From contig LLCB01000205.1 of assembly GCA_001414345.1 (NCBI GenBank), forward strand, positions 44,450-108,449: a DNA stretch of 64,000 nucleotides, read 5' to 3'. The notes under the pieces are model-generated. The model was not told where the DNA came from. It worked only from the letters and a program-made list of their open reading frames with translations, and made no database searches. The stretch comes from Hymenoscyphus infarciens. Lineage: Eukaryota; Ascomycota; Leotiomycetes; Helotiales; Helotiaceae. Numbering within the stretch: the first letter of the stretch is position 1; the number at the start of each line of letters is the position of its first letter. The translations under genes and the position numbers were made by a program. This document shows positions 23,858 to 35,083 of the stretch, piece by piece.

Positions 23858-26133
23858 ATTAAAACAGCAAAAAATCGACGGAATAGATGGAAGAATGAAG
23901 CTTTCAAAGCCCACGCACGAAAGCTTCAATCAAGGTCGAAGGCAAATATTACGGCACAGCCGTGTTGTCACCGCATCCCTACTCTTATCGGGGCAGCCTG
24001 CTCGTACGCAATCGTCCTTGTCGATGGGGAAGCTGAATGCCGCATGGTTGCATATGCGACGCCGAATCGAGAAGTGAAAGTCCGGTCGTACTGGTTTGTT
24101 TTGCGGAGTGTCACTGGGGCATACCGATATTGAGCGAGATGGCCTATCAGAGGGCTAAAAAAAAGCCGAATGGAGGGGTAGTTTTCCCCTCTCGGAGGAA
24201 GGTTTTGTTTGAAACTTGTTGTTGGCAAAACCTCCCAAGGTAATTGTTCATCGCGGTCGAGATTCGAGCGTAATTCATGCAGTGACGACTCTGGACGACG
24301 CTTTTGGATGGCGTGAAAATATTCTCCCGACCGTGAAAGCCACTCCACGAGTGGAAAATTCTTCGGTCTCTGGCTGCGTGGCTTTAGTGACGAAGTAAGC
24401 ATTTACGATGGCCCATCGCACAGAATGACGATAGTAAGGTCAGATGATCGAGGTGCATAATCGATGGCGAAAAACCTCGCACCTTCTTATAAGTGGATGA
24501 AAATGCTGGTGGCCGGAAAATCGGTGGAAAATGGTTGTTTCTCCAGCGACAATGGCAAGATTGGCAAAAATAGGCAAGCGTAAGAAATGAAATGAAGAAA
24601 TGAGACTATTGAAATGCAAAGATGCTGGGGGAATTGAAAATACTGGATGTGATCGAAACCCCACATCCCACTTGAGATGTGAGAAATCGACGATGTGTTG
24701 TCCCTTCAAGCAGAGCCTCGCAGGACGTCTAACGTCACATGGGGGTTCTAAGCCCCTGGGTTGATTCCAGACATTGTTCTAAGTTTGTAGAACCTCTACT
24801 CAAATTCTTTTTCAAAGTTAGGTGGCCGGAGCTGACCATGAGATGTGTATGAACCCGAGTATTTACTGCCGCTTTTACCGTCCCTCGCAAGCTGTTAAGA
24901 GTGGAGGGGTTTTCCCAAACCAACATCAAAAATGAGAAACACCACTTGGCATGAGTATATTGCTTGTATGCGCTTGCCCGCTTCTGTACCAAATTTGAAC
25001 GATAGAACCGAGAGATACAAACGATCCAAACCACCAACATGTGTTCAAAACCAAAATAACAACTGATCATGAGGCTGCTGAAAGGTTGGTGTTGAAGTAT
25101 TTTAAGGAACCACGTTTCTTTCTCCAACATTCTTCATTTGTGCCTTCTCATTGCATCGCGATTAGTATTTTGGTAACCGTGTAAGCGCCCGGTACCGACA
25201 GAAATAGATAAGCGATATTCTGTAGTAGAATCTTCAACCTCTTCTTCAGCAAGTTGTGGCCAGTTGGAAGGTGGGCCAGCTTTGGACGACCAAAGTGCCG
25301 ATGTGTTTAAAGGGGAAAGTACCGACCAATCCCTGCAGGTGGTCACCAGAATAGGTAACATGTACTAATGATAGAAGAATTCTAGGGCCACAAGTTACGA
25401 CCCTGGTTGCGCGGTAAGTACTGTAACAAGTTGCTTCTCGAGAGTGCTCGGTGTGGTGTAAAAGTGGACTTTGCCCTGAACATTTTGAAGATTCTGACGA
25501 GATCGGGGAACCGTCTCTCTAATTTTAGAAAGAGGGCTGCAGAGTGGCTGCAGAGGCCTGAGAGATTCTCAGGGGTTGGTTGGGCACGGTTGGGGAATGA
25601 TCACCTTCCGTTGGCGGACAGTTATTCTTCATTGGCTAAAGAAAAAGCTTAATGGGACCCCCTAGCAATTCTATTAATGGATCGATGACTTCCATCTGCA
25701 ACATCATAACAACTATCACAAAATGCGGCGCTCTTTGCAGCTCTTGGAGAACAACCTCACCAGGTTGATGATAATTTGCTACTCGAGAGATTAGCGACTG
25801 GAACGGGCCTTGAATCCTTACGTCTCGGGACCAGAGGCGTAAGGGGGGGCATGTCATCAACGTCTTTCTCGACGACTTTCTGATAGCTTTCATTGGTAGG
25901 GCTGGAAGTTATTGTATACTTTTAGCATCATATCCTATTCGGGTGCTTACCGAGAAAGAAGACCCTCTTACGGTCTGAAAATAGTGGCAACGCGCCTTGC
26001 TATTACGATTATGTCTTCAACCCGACGATCCTCAAGTAGAAAGGTAAGGACTGACCCCGAAGCTGTGTGACCACTACTCTTCAAGTTCAACTGTTGTAAG
26101 AAGAGACCTTTACTTGTATAACTCTTTATCACA
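23858..26133. other. Intergenic between divergent transporter and regulator genes
   Basis: 2.3 kb, with open frames only in short unrelated pieces that do not read as protein. Probably promoter of both genes plus decayed sequence. Confidence 0.5.
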
Positions 26134-28207
26134 ATGTCGGATATCTCAACCAAGTTGGCTCGTCAAGCAAGTCGTGAGAAATCATTCTTACGGGCACCAC
26201 AGCGGACGGGTTCCAAAGAAGGAAATCGATCACGCAGTGCATATGGTTGCTGGACATGTCGCTTACGGAGAAAGAAGTACGCACCCCCCAACCATCTTGA
26301 TGATAAACTGCTAATGGGAATCTAGGTGTGATGAGACTGGACCAGAATGCATCACTTGTGTAGAACGAGGATTGAAATGTTCTGGGTTCGGTGCCATCAA
26401 GCCAATATGGATGGATGGCGGTGCGCAACAAGAAGCTGTTCATCAAGAAATCAAGGCAACTGTTGCATCGGTGACGAGGATGAAACGAATGATGAAAATG
26501 GTTCAGTCAAGAGAAAAAGCTTCACCTGGCCGAAGAAGTGCTTCAATTCCACCTGAGCTGTTTGGCAACGCAAGCAGCTCTTTCTATATACAAGATAGTT
26601 GCTCTTCGGGACCAACAAGTCGAGCAGCATCAGCTGGGCCAGCACGGCTGCATTCATTGCCAAGCCAAAATACACAGCAGTGGGCGTCTGGAATGTCTGA
26701 CTGGAATTTGGGAGAATTCAATACACTCCCAGTTCAAGACGAAAACTCCTTCTTTCGGCTAGCCGATGGCAGCTACAACTCTACATCAGACAGTTTTTCA
26801 GCTCCAATGATGAATGAGAACTGCTATTTCCCTCCAACAACGAACGGGCATGATTCTCTCTATCACTATTCTACACCAGAACCGGAAAGTTATCTTCCCT
26901 CCACGGCCAACCCGAATTACGCAGTACTACCACAGACATGCGTATTTCCACCTTCTCCCGCCTCTTCGGTCACCACTCTGGATAAACCAGATCTGAAGAT
27001 GCAAACACCCAGGCGGCTCCAAGAGATCTTTTGCGACAACGGCGATCAGCAGTACCAAGAAAGCACCAGCACCATGTCCTCGGCCAGAAACTCACAACAA
27101 ATGTCTCTTTCCCCTGTGTGTGAAAACCCATCACTTCGAAGTTTTGACATGAGCGTTAAGAAACCAGCTTTAATACTGCCAAAAGCTGAATGCCCTCGTC
27201 CTTGCAACCAAGTCAACATTTCATCGCTCGAAATGTCTGCTCAGCAGAACTGGATTGAAGTCACCAACGAGCTGCCCTCTTCGGTTGTTGATCCTCGACT
27301 ACAACAATTGAGAGTAGCAAGTTCGGAATTAGCAAGACTTGGAGATCTCTTGCGGACAACGGAAAACCAAGAAAGATACTCTCACCTCAGAAATGCCATT
27401 TCTTGGGTGTTGGGAATTCGCGATGATTACCTCGCAGAATGTGAAAATCCCGCCACTCGAGTCTTGTCAAATGACGACCTAGCATCACTTGGAAGTTCCA
27501 TCCGATTCGTAGTATGGACAGATATCACAACCCGAACATTTGAAAGCTCAGAGGTCGAATCTCCATTCCGAGGCCACATTTCCCGACTCCTAGAAGCCAG
27601 CCTCAGTACCCAACAATCATGTCCCGGCCCAGAAGAAGGCTGGATCTTCACCGGCATCGAAAGCGTCACCCGCCTCGCCCAAATGCGAGCCCAGCTAGCA
27701 AGTGAAGGCCTCTTCAACTTTCAAGAATTCCAACACCATGAAGCGGCCGTCCTCACAAACCTCGAATACCGTCTAACTCCCTCAGACCCCTCGAACCCAC
27801 CAGACCAAAAGACCGCACTTCGACAAAGTATCTTCCTTCACGCAGTAATGATCTACTTTTATGTCATTGTCCAAGGACCACATCCCGAATCCTTTGACAT
27901 CCGTAAGAACGTTGATATCGTCATCCGCGATCTCGTAGCTCTAAATGATCCCCAATCTCTATCTACGGACTTCGTTTGGCCTTTCCTTGTTGCGGGATCC
28001 ATGGCGGGACCGGAACAGCACCAAGTTCTTTATCACCTGTTTGAGACGATTTCCTTTTCTTGTGGTTCCACTACTCAATTCGCGAATGCTTTCCAGATCA
28101 TGCAGGAGTGTTGGGGGATGAGGATGCAGGGGATGCATGCTGATTGGAAGCTCGCGAGGGTTAATTTGGCGAACCGAGGGTTCACGGTTGATACTGCTTG
28201 TTGGTAA
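26134..28207 (+). CDS. Zn2Cys6 fungal transcription factor
   Basis: 674 residues in two exons (26134-26276, 26326-28207). The 49-nt intron (GTACGC...TCTAG) lies inside the zinc cluster and splits the Lys codon before the third cysteine, as is common in this family. After splicing the binuclear cluster is C-x2-C-x6-C-x6-C-x2-C-x6-C ('YGCWTCRLRRKKCDETG', then 'CITCVERGLKC'), with the basic run expected for DNA contact. A disordered Ser/Gln-rich middle follows. The C-terminal half (from about residue 350) is helical and fits the fungal-specific regulatory domain of the Fungal_trans_2 type ('FLHAVMIYFYVIVQGPHPES', 'WPFLVAGSMAGPEQ'). It is nuclear. Targets are unknown; the neighbouring transporter, about 2.3 kb away and divergent, is one possible target but this is speculation. 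Confidence 0.9.
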
Positions 28208-30206
28208 TTCTGGAGTACTATTTTGGGACAGGGAAGGGCGGAGGGGAAAAGGGCGGGGATGTAGGGTTTAATTCGTTTCTCTTGTATATATAGAATATTG
28301 TATGCGGGTTATTTTCTATATTCAGGTACCAAGTGGTGGAACCTCCTTTTATAGGCGAGGCGGGATGGGCATGAGAAATGTATTTTTAGTCAAGAACAAC
28401 AGAATTCGTATAAATGTCGTGTAATATTTGATTTGATTGGGCAGTCTATGAAGGTATTTATATATCGTGCTATAGGCCTGTCGAACTTGAAACTGGTCAT
28501 ATATATTTCCAGTGATGCTGGACACCAAGGTTGAGGAGTTTGTCTTAAAGCATTCCCACTTCTATAATTATGCAAACACTTGTGGAAATTCGAGGCAACA
28601 TTAGATCAATTTAGTTGTTCTCTAGCCAATGCTATTTGAGAAAGTGAGAGTTGTGTGCAAACAACAACCAGTTTGATGGCCTTAGTTTTCATGATTCAAC
28701 ACCAGAGTAGAGAGTTGGTCACTGAGTGTCTCGTTTTCAGTCTTTTCTCGAAGACTCTGTCCTTTCGATTCTTCCCTGAATAGTGTGACCCATTTTACTG
28801 AGTCAATCTTGACGGGGTTGTCTCTCGGGAGCGTGGCTTCCCGAACTCTAACGACGTGTGACATGAGATCTATTACTTTCTTTACCTAGCCATTTACGCA
28901 ATATTCAGCACCGAGATCAAGTTCGGATTCAAGGAATTACCAAGGCTGTGCTCATTTCTCTCAGCCAGAAGGATTTATGCGAGGAAATATGTATCATTAT
29001 AAAACTTCTACTACTTTCTTTGGTCGCAATTTCAAATGGGTATTGCTTGTATTTGTTTGCATGTCTATTATTTTGACTGCTATGCAAGTCGGGCTCGCGC
29101 CTGGTCGTTTACCTCACGATGAATTGTTTCAAAGAGCCTCTTTTGGGGGACTTAGTAAATCGGCGGGCCCCTTTTTAGTAAAACTGCGGCCCCGCCTCTC
29201 GCTTAGAACTTTAAAAAGCGCCTTCTTCTATTTTCTACTAGCTTGTAACCCAATACCTAATAAAAGCCAAAAGATGGGACTTCGTGGAGGAAGAAAATAG
29301 GGGGTGTGCTTCGATGAAAACCAGAATGTATTTTCTATGGGTTCGTCCTTACTGGTTGTCCACTGTACAATCGAGAAAAGAAAAAAGCCCATGAACTATA
29401 ATATCAATTCAACTTTCACGTTCCGAAAGTCTGTAGGTATTATTCAACAACGCTTGCAGGATTTCGTGGCCGATTTCTCAAGGCACTTTCCCTACCACAA
29501 ATCAGTTAACTGCCCAGAATAATGAATGTACTATATATTCAATTACTTCACTTTTCTAGATTAATTAAATTGTGTTTTCGAGTTGTATTTAGAGCAATGG
29601 TGGGGAACACAGTCGGTTACTAATTCCTGCCCTTTGGTGGTTGCCTTGAATTTTGATATTCAGTTGAGTGGGTGGTAAGCGCTGCCAACGCACAACACCA
29701 ACATGGCCTTGCACATCTCCAGCTTCAGCTCCAACCCATAGCCCCAACCAACACCTCGTTTCTACGACTGTGGAATCTGAGAATCCTGTGCTTTATGTCA
29801 AACACGGGAGGCCAAGACCAGTGGGCGATGCAGTTATTCATATGAAGAACGATCACCAAACTAGGTACCCGGGTATCAAGCCACAAAATATTGGAGACGT
29901 GAACACTCTCTCACATCAAGCTAATATAGCTTCAATCCAGGCTGAGCATTATGCATGGCTAAGTTTGAGGCTCATGAGAGGCCACGAGTTGGCCTTTGGG
30001 CTGTGAGAGATCCGAAGCCAGTTCAAATTTATTCAACTTATTTCCTATAAGAGTGCATGCTCTATTCCATCATTTCATTTCTTCCAGAAAAAAAAAGACG
30101 TACACACTATTCTAAGCTCTCTTCCCAAAATTATCAATCTCAATCTCTCTCAATTTTAGAAACAAGAACAAAAACACAAACATTCCGCCACTCGCAACTC
30201 AAAAAA
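28208..30206. other. Intergenic, no gene seen
   Basis: 2 kb without a convincing gene. 28977-29300 is open but does not look like protein. About 29160-29215 has a GC-rich segment with two GGCCCC-like blocks separated by TTTTTAGTAAAA, perhaps a transposon fragment. A single reverse-oriented copy of the TCTGGTTTTCATC motif found at 8400 lies near 29312-29326. Confidence 0.5.
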
Positions 30207-30712
30207 ATGGGTACTATGCAAACCAGCATCATCATTCTGCTTACAACGTCCTTTGCACAAGCCCTTCCCCAGGTCAAAATCCACCAGCGAGATGTCACAA
30301 CAACTTTTCCAGTTCTCACATTTGCCACTCTCACGCAGGGGTCGTGGGATCAAACGAGTGCGACAGACCCGGATTAGGTCTTTGGCCCTCCTAAAAATTC
30401 CACGATCTCTATTACGAATGCAAACTATTTCTACGTAAATGATGGTAAATACTCATGTCAAACATCATTAACGAAGTTCGATGCTAATAAAACCCAGCTC
30501 TCGACGATAACCGCCAGCGCTTGGGAGACTGCAGATTATGGTTGTTAAACATCCCAACCGACAGGAACTGCAACATTACCTTCGTAGACGGCGATTCTTA
30601 TGTTTACGAGGGGTCGGAAGAGCAATATGTCTTCTTAGAGTCGGCGTGCGTGATGAAGGTTGAACAAGTGATATGCAAAAATACAACAATTCTTCTTCCC
30701 ATCATAGTTTAA
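30207..30712 (+). pseudogene. Broken paralogue of SSP-1 (SSP-2)
   Basis: Same layout as the gene at 14555-15101: signal peptide ('IIILLTTSFAQALPQ'), 'RDVTTTFPVLTFA', 'GSWD', and a phase-1 intron at the equivalent codon (30445-30497, GTAAAT...CCCAG, TGCTAAT branch). The second exon begins in the same way ('ALDDN') and shares 'LW..NIP...NC' and a late Thr run. Exon 1 is 30207-30444 and exon 2 is 30498-30712. A single in-frame TAG at 30375-30377, between GSWD and the intron, is the only break. Reading resumes in frame after it and aligns with SSP-1 right up to the intron. The mature part has more cysteines than SSP-1. It could be a recent pseudogene, a truncated 56-residue secreted peptide, or a sequencing error. 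Confidence 0.65.
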
Positions 30713-32020
30713 TGACGAGAAGCAAGTTTTAGGATGGCTGGGCGTAACTTGAGCTGAAGGGTTTTAAGAATGGTTGGGAGTTAAACAGATTGGAACCTTC
30801 AGATTCCCCTCGTTCTATTCTTACGAGAACTTTTACGCTATTATGCTTTGTCCCGAATTTACACCTGTGGTCTAGTGTACACGGGGCCTGCTGTTGTGAA
30901 AATTTTGGCTTCTTTAGAGACAATTCTGGGCCTATAACTCAACCTGCGATTCAGAGCTTTGAAGTACCCTCTTATTTTCGTTTACTAATTTTCTTCGGAT
31001 AGCTTTGCACATTCCGACAATAGATGGCCTGATCTCCTTCCTTGGATCCCCCTGGTGTTTATTTGTTTGGTAGATGTGTTCAAGTTGTGGTTTAGAAATG
31101 AGAAGCTTGGATGTCGGCTCAAACTCGAGTTAATGGATGCACGGGAAGGATGTGGGGATTTGGCGTAGTCTGGCTGTTTTTCATAGAATTGGAGATTTGA
31201 TAGATCAACATTCAACTTATATGAGTGGGGTCTGGTATGCTTTCAACGCCAGTCGCGGAATTGACCAAACACGTTGCTACTTTTTTAGTATCAAGTAGCA
31301 AGTCTAGTAAGTTAATCATATTGTTCGAGAATATATAATTTAATCTAGTTAATTAATTAAAATCTCGAAGGGTTTAAAAGTATCGAGTATGAGATACTCC
31401 TCCACGTGACATTTATTTGATATAAATATCCTAGACAGTTCAAAAGACTTGAGTTGTTTCAACAAAGTATATATGGTGATTATCTAAACCACAATTAGCT
31501 GATTCTATAATTGGGGAATAAAGCATACTAGATTTAATGAAACAACTGTAGTACTTAGTAATGATTTGAACTGAAGGTCTCGATATGAAAACAGGAGTTG
31601 AGCCTCAACTGTTGAGTGGAGATAAGCGAGACCAGCTTCAAGTAAACCATGAGTCAGCCCCCAGTCAGCCACGAGTAATCCACGGGTAACCTACGAGTAA
31701 CCCGTGAGTAAGCCAAGAATAAGTTATCAGAGAACGCGTAAGCTACGAATAAGCTACAAAAATATAGTAAGCTACAAAACTATAAGTAAGCTAGAAGAGG
31801 GTGAGTAAGCTACAAAGGGGACGAGTAGGCTACAAAAATAGAAGTAACCCACAAGAGAATAGAGAAAACAAGTAAGCTACACGAGGGCCAGTAAGCCATG
31901 CTATCCTCAAGTGTGACTTGAATACTTCGTGATGAGCTGCTCTTGGTAGATTCTATCTTCAATTTCCCACCTAGTCAATGAAACTAAACCAAAAGTTGCC
32001 AAATAAATTATCATTAAATC
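30713..32020. other. Gene-free region with minisatellite
   Basis: 1.3 kb. Short unrelated open frames only. The second half contains the AGTAAGCYAC array entered separately. Confidence 0.5.
31660..31900 (+). repeat. AGTAAGCYAC minisatellite, array B
   Basis: About 15 imperfect copies of AGTAAGCTACRA or AGTAAYCCACGA, spaced 12-25 bases. The left part favours GTAAYCCACG and the right part GTAAGCTACAA. It is the reverse-oriented counterpart of array A. Confidence 0.75.
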
Positions 32021-33130
32021 TCAATTCGAGCTAGTACTAAAATAATACCCATCCCACAAATACAAATAATCGTCCAAAATCCCACTGACCAACCCAGGCA
32101 ACCGTTCACTCGTCCTATGCAAAAAGCCTTTGGTTACATTCTCGTAAAACGCCCCACGCATAGCCCACCATCCCATCGCCCAGCCCCTTTTATTCCATTG
32201 CTCCCTCTCCAACGCAGTTGTTCGCAATCCATCTTTCCGTAACTGACGAGCTGCATATTCGATGCTGAGGCCTAGGAGCCAGGGTTGCCAATTCTTCTTA
32301 TCGCGCGATCGGGACATGGCGACTGCATAGATGACTGGTTGCAGGATATGCAAGATTTCTGCCAGTTGCGCCGATCCTTGGAGTTTGTTTAGGAGGGTGG
32401 AGGGCGCTTTGATGTCATCCGCAGTCAAAACTTTTGAAAGCAGATAGGAGGAGATATCGCTTGGATTCGGGAGACTGGGGAGTGATAATCCTGTGCGCGG
32501 CATTTTATAATCTTTCCCCTGGATTTGTGGATGCGGTCGTCCCTCTAATTCGGCTTCTAAGAATGCCTCCTCGTCTTCTTGCTCTTCTGGACGTTCTTCT
32601 TCGGGGATGAGTTCTCGTTCTGGTAATGCGGGGGAAACGAGGGGTCGTGAGTTCGTGATTTTTAAGAGGAAAAGGCGGCATATTGCTTTTATTACTTCGA
32701 GGAGAACGACGATTCGCCAGCGTGTTTTTTCGCCTTTTCGTTTCGCGGTCATTTCCCAGAGGAGTTCGGTGTATTGTACTATTGCCAGTATCGTCGCCAC
32801 TCTTCTATAGAATTTACTTTTCTGGATCCAGAACTTTGTGTATCGGTTATGGGGACTTTGTTGGTGGGGGGCTCCGGGAAGTTTACTGAGGGAGCGCGTA
32901 AGGAGGGTGTCGTGGTACATGGAGAGGAGTTGGATGGAGGAGTGTAGGGATTCGGAGGCCAGTTCTGCGTCGCGGAAGCGCCCCGGGATTATGTATGTTA
33001 GAGATCGTAGGGCGGATTCGATTTGAGTTACTGAGGATTGGTGGGTGGTTATGAAGGTGCTGTATAGGGAGAGCCATTTTGGTGGGAGGGTGAGGGCGTG
33101 GGGGAGGGAGCGTGGTTTGGAGGTTGACAT
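32021..33130 (-). CDS. PEX16: Peroxisomal membrane biogenesis protein Pex16
   Basis: 369 residues, one exon. Pex16 acts with Pex3 and Pex19 in inserting peroxisomal membrane proteins. It shows the family's N-terminal 'WLSLYSTFITTHQSSVTQIE' and 'LTYIIPGRFRDAELASESLH' (the PGRF motif is characteristic). It also shows the helical 'YTKFWIQKSKFYRRVATIL' with the following 'YTELLWEM', the central acidic low-complexity loop, and a C-terminal half with 'LAEILHILQPVIYAVAMSR' and 'WQPWLLGLSIEYAARQL'. The C-terminus retains the aromatic end seen in fungal Pex16. Length matches. The start at 33130 is the first Met giving the family N-terminus; the open frame extends upstream to 33382 but that part reads as leader. 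It shares a ~300-bp divergent promoter with the F-box gene. Confidence 0.93.
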   Translation of the reverse strand: MSTSKPRSLPHALTLPPKWLSLYSTFITTHQSSVTQIESALRSLTYIIPGRFRDAELASESLHSSIQLLSMYHDTLLTRSLSKLPGAPHQQSPHNRYTKFWIQKSKFYRRVATILAIVQYTELLWEMTAKRKGEKTRWRIVVLLEVIKAICRLFLLKITNSRPLVSPALPERELIPEEERPEEQEDEEAFLEAELEGRPHPQIQGKDYKMPRTGLSLPSLPNPSDISSYLLSKVLTADDIKAPSTLLNKLQGSAQLAEILHILQPVIYAVAMSRSRDKKNWQPWLLGLSIEYAARQLRKDGLRTTALEREQWNKRGWAMGWWAMRGAFYENVTKGFLHRTSERLPGLVSGILDDYLYLWDGYYFSTSSN

Positions 33131-33430
33131 TTTGGAAGCTGGGTGGCGCGAAGGCCGGAATGGGGATAAAGGAGTGTCGCGATCGTAGATAGAAGGGAAG
33201 TTTTGACAAAAAGGAATGAATTTGTGCGCGTTGATGATGGAAATCTGTGGTGTTGTCGTGTTTTCGTGTGATTGAGTTAACCAAGTCCAGGAGCCTCGGC
33301 ATACCTTACAGTAGATTTCGGTACGGAGTACGGCACGTGCCTCGATGCGGCGATCGATGATGGGCGATAACAATGGGTACATTTAGCCTTATGAAGCTAT
33401 CTCCAACTTCGACCCGACAACGTCTCTTAA
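33131..33430. promoter_or_regulatory. Divergent promoter, PEX16 and F-box genes
   Basis: 300 bases separate two outward-pointing starts. No clear TATA box or known binding site was picked out. Confidence 0.5.
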
Positions 33431-35083
33431 ATGATGCCCTTAAAACGCCGCCGCCGGTCAAGCGCAAGCAATACGAATCCACCTCAAAAACGAAACCGAA
33501 CAACCAGTCCCAATGACCGTCTCTCTTCCCTCTCTTCCGAGCTCTTAATACGTATTCTTCACCACCTCCCAATAGAAATCCTCCTCATCTGCCAATCCCT
33601 CTCCCACCGTTTCTACACCCTGACTTCTGACTCCCAAATATGGAAATCCCTATACTACTCTCGCTTCGTCCTCCCTCGCGCCCTCAGAATTCCAGGCATG
33701 AAATCGAATGCGCCATCCGATGCAATACGCTTCTCGAGTCGCAGGAGTAAATGGTTGGACGATGATATGCTTGTGAATAGACGAGATGGAGGGAAGACAA
33801 ACTGGAAGGGACAATATAAATTAAGACATAATTGGAGTAGGGGTGCTTGTGAGGTGCAGGAAATTAAAGTGAGGGAGAGACCTTCCATACCTGGGATGTT
33901 GGTTAAGCTTGCCGAGGGAGTTGTGATTACTGTTGAGAAGGAGGATGGATTAAGAGCTTGGGATTTGAAGAAGAAAGAGCTTGTTGCGTCTTGCCCATTA
34001 GTTGGGAACGGGGCACCCACTTGTGTCGCGGTTGATGAGGGGGATGGGAAGAATGGCCTTGGAATTGCGATTGGATTTGAAGACGGTGGATGGGGTTCTT
34101 GGAGACTTGATGTTGGAAGGAAGACGTTTGAGGAAGGTTATCGACATACGAGGAGTAGTAATGGGATGTTGAGCGCGATTGCTTTTGCGAACCCTTATAT
34201 ACTTACAATCACAGACTCGCAGCTATTATCACTTTATACATTTACACCAACCACGAAAGCCAAAGATTCACCAGAAGACAGGAATTTACAGGAAGAGGAA
34301 TCATCAAAATTAATACCTTCAGAAACACAGACTACCCCCAAAACAGAACCATACCTCCTCGCCTCGCTAAAATCACACACCTGCTGGCCACCCCTCTCTT
34401 TATCAATACGCCCCACCCCCTCAACGATAATAGCAAGCATAGCCTACTCCCTCCCAACCTACCTATCAGGCTACACAATAGGCCTCCAAGAACTGCACAT
34501 CTCCCCATCCACCGGCCTCATAACCTCCTCCCGCCTTACATCCGCACTCCTCCAAGGATTCACATCTTTCTCCCCAACCTCTCTCTCGCCACCTAAACAA
34601 CCCGCAACACTCACACCACCAACATCACTCTCTTACTCACACCCCTATATTCTGGCTACGCATCCTGATAATACGCTTTCTCTTTATCTCTGTACTTCTA
34701 CAAAGGAGAAATTGGAGTTAAGTACCGGAACTAAGTTGTGGGGCCATACTTCCTCTGTTGAGAGTGCGGAGATTACTAGTCGGGGGAAGGCGGTTAGTGT
34801 TAGTGCCCGCGGGAACGAGTTACGGGTCTGGTCGTTGGAGGGGGGTTTCTCGAGTTCTAAGAGGAGAGAAGGGTTGAGGGATAGGAGTATACAGATACGG
34901 AGGGCTGGGAATGAGTCTCAGGGGGATGAGGGTCAAGGGGGCGATCTCGTGGGGTCGACGGATTGGAACGATGAAGAAATCACGACGAAAAAACATTGGG
35001 TTGGGTTTGATGATGAGGTTGTGATTGTGCTTAAAGAAGACGCTGGGGGGAATCAGGCGTTGGTAGTTTATGATTTTACTTAG
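33431..35083 (+). CDS. F-box protein with WD40-like repeats
   Basis: 550 residues, no intron seen. After a basic, nuclear-signal-like N-terminus (PLKRRRRSS) there is an F-box at about residues 30-75 ('LSSLSSELLIRILHHLPIEI', 'LSHRFYTLTSDSQIWKSLYY'). The rest is a degenerate beta-propeller: 'EDGLRAWDLKKKELVASCPL', 'LGIAIGFEDGGWGSWRLDV', 'TKLWGHTSSVESAEITSRGK' and 'ARGNELRVWSLEG' are WD-type strands. Such proteins are substrate receptors of SCF ubiquitin ligases, the F-box binding Skp1 and the propeller the substrate. The substrate is unknown. Start 33431 or 33434 cannot be told apart. Codon use shifts to A/C-rich third positions in 34370-34640, consistent with a variable loop. Confidence 0.85.
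   Translation: MMPLKRRRRSSASNTNPPQKRNRTTSPNDRLSSLSSELLIRILHHLPIEILLICQSLSHRFYTLTSDSQIWKSLYYSRFVLPRALRIPGMKSNAPSDAIRFSSRRSKWLDDDMLVNRRDGGKTNWKGQYKLRHNWSRGACEVQEIKVRERPSIPGMLVKLAEGVVITVEKEDGLRAWDLKKKELVASCPLVGNGAPTCVAVDEGDGKNGLGIAIGFEDGGWGSWRLDVGRKTFEEGYRHTRSSNGMLSAIAFANPYILTITDSQLLSLYTFTPTTKAKDSPEDRNLQEEESSKLIPSETQTTPKTEPYLLASLKSHTCWPPLSLSIRPTPSTIIASIAYSLPTYLSGYTIGLQELHISPSTGLITSSRLTSALLQGFTSFSPTSLSPPKQPATLTPPTSLSYSHPYILATHPDNTLSLYLCTSTKEKLELSTGTKLWGHTSSVESAEITSRGKAVSVSARGNELRVWSLEGGFSSSKRREGLRDRSIQIRRAGNESQGDEGQGGDLVGSTDWNDEEITTKKHWVGFDDEVVIVLKEDAGGNQALVVYDFT

Noticed and set aside
23968..24402. 144-residue minus-strand frame between the transporter and regulator
   Set aside because: Composition and lack of splice or promoter context suggest chance; no motif.
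28977..29300. 107-residue plus frame with a hydrophobic N-terminus
   Set aside because: One hydrophobic segment but no conserved features, and it runs through a GC-rich repeat-like patch.
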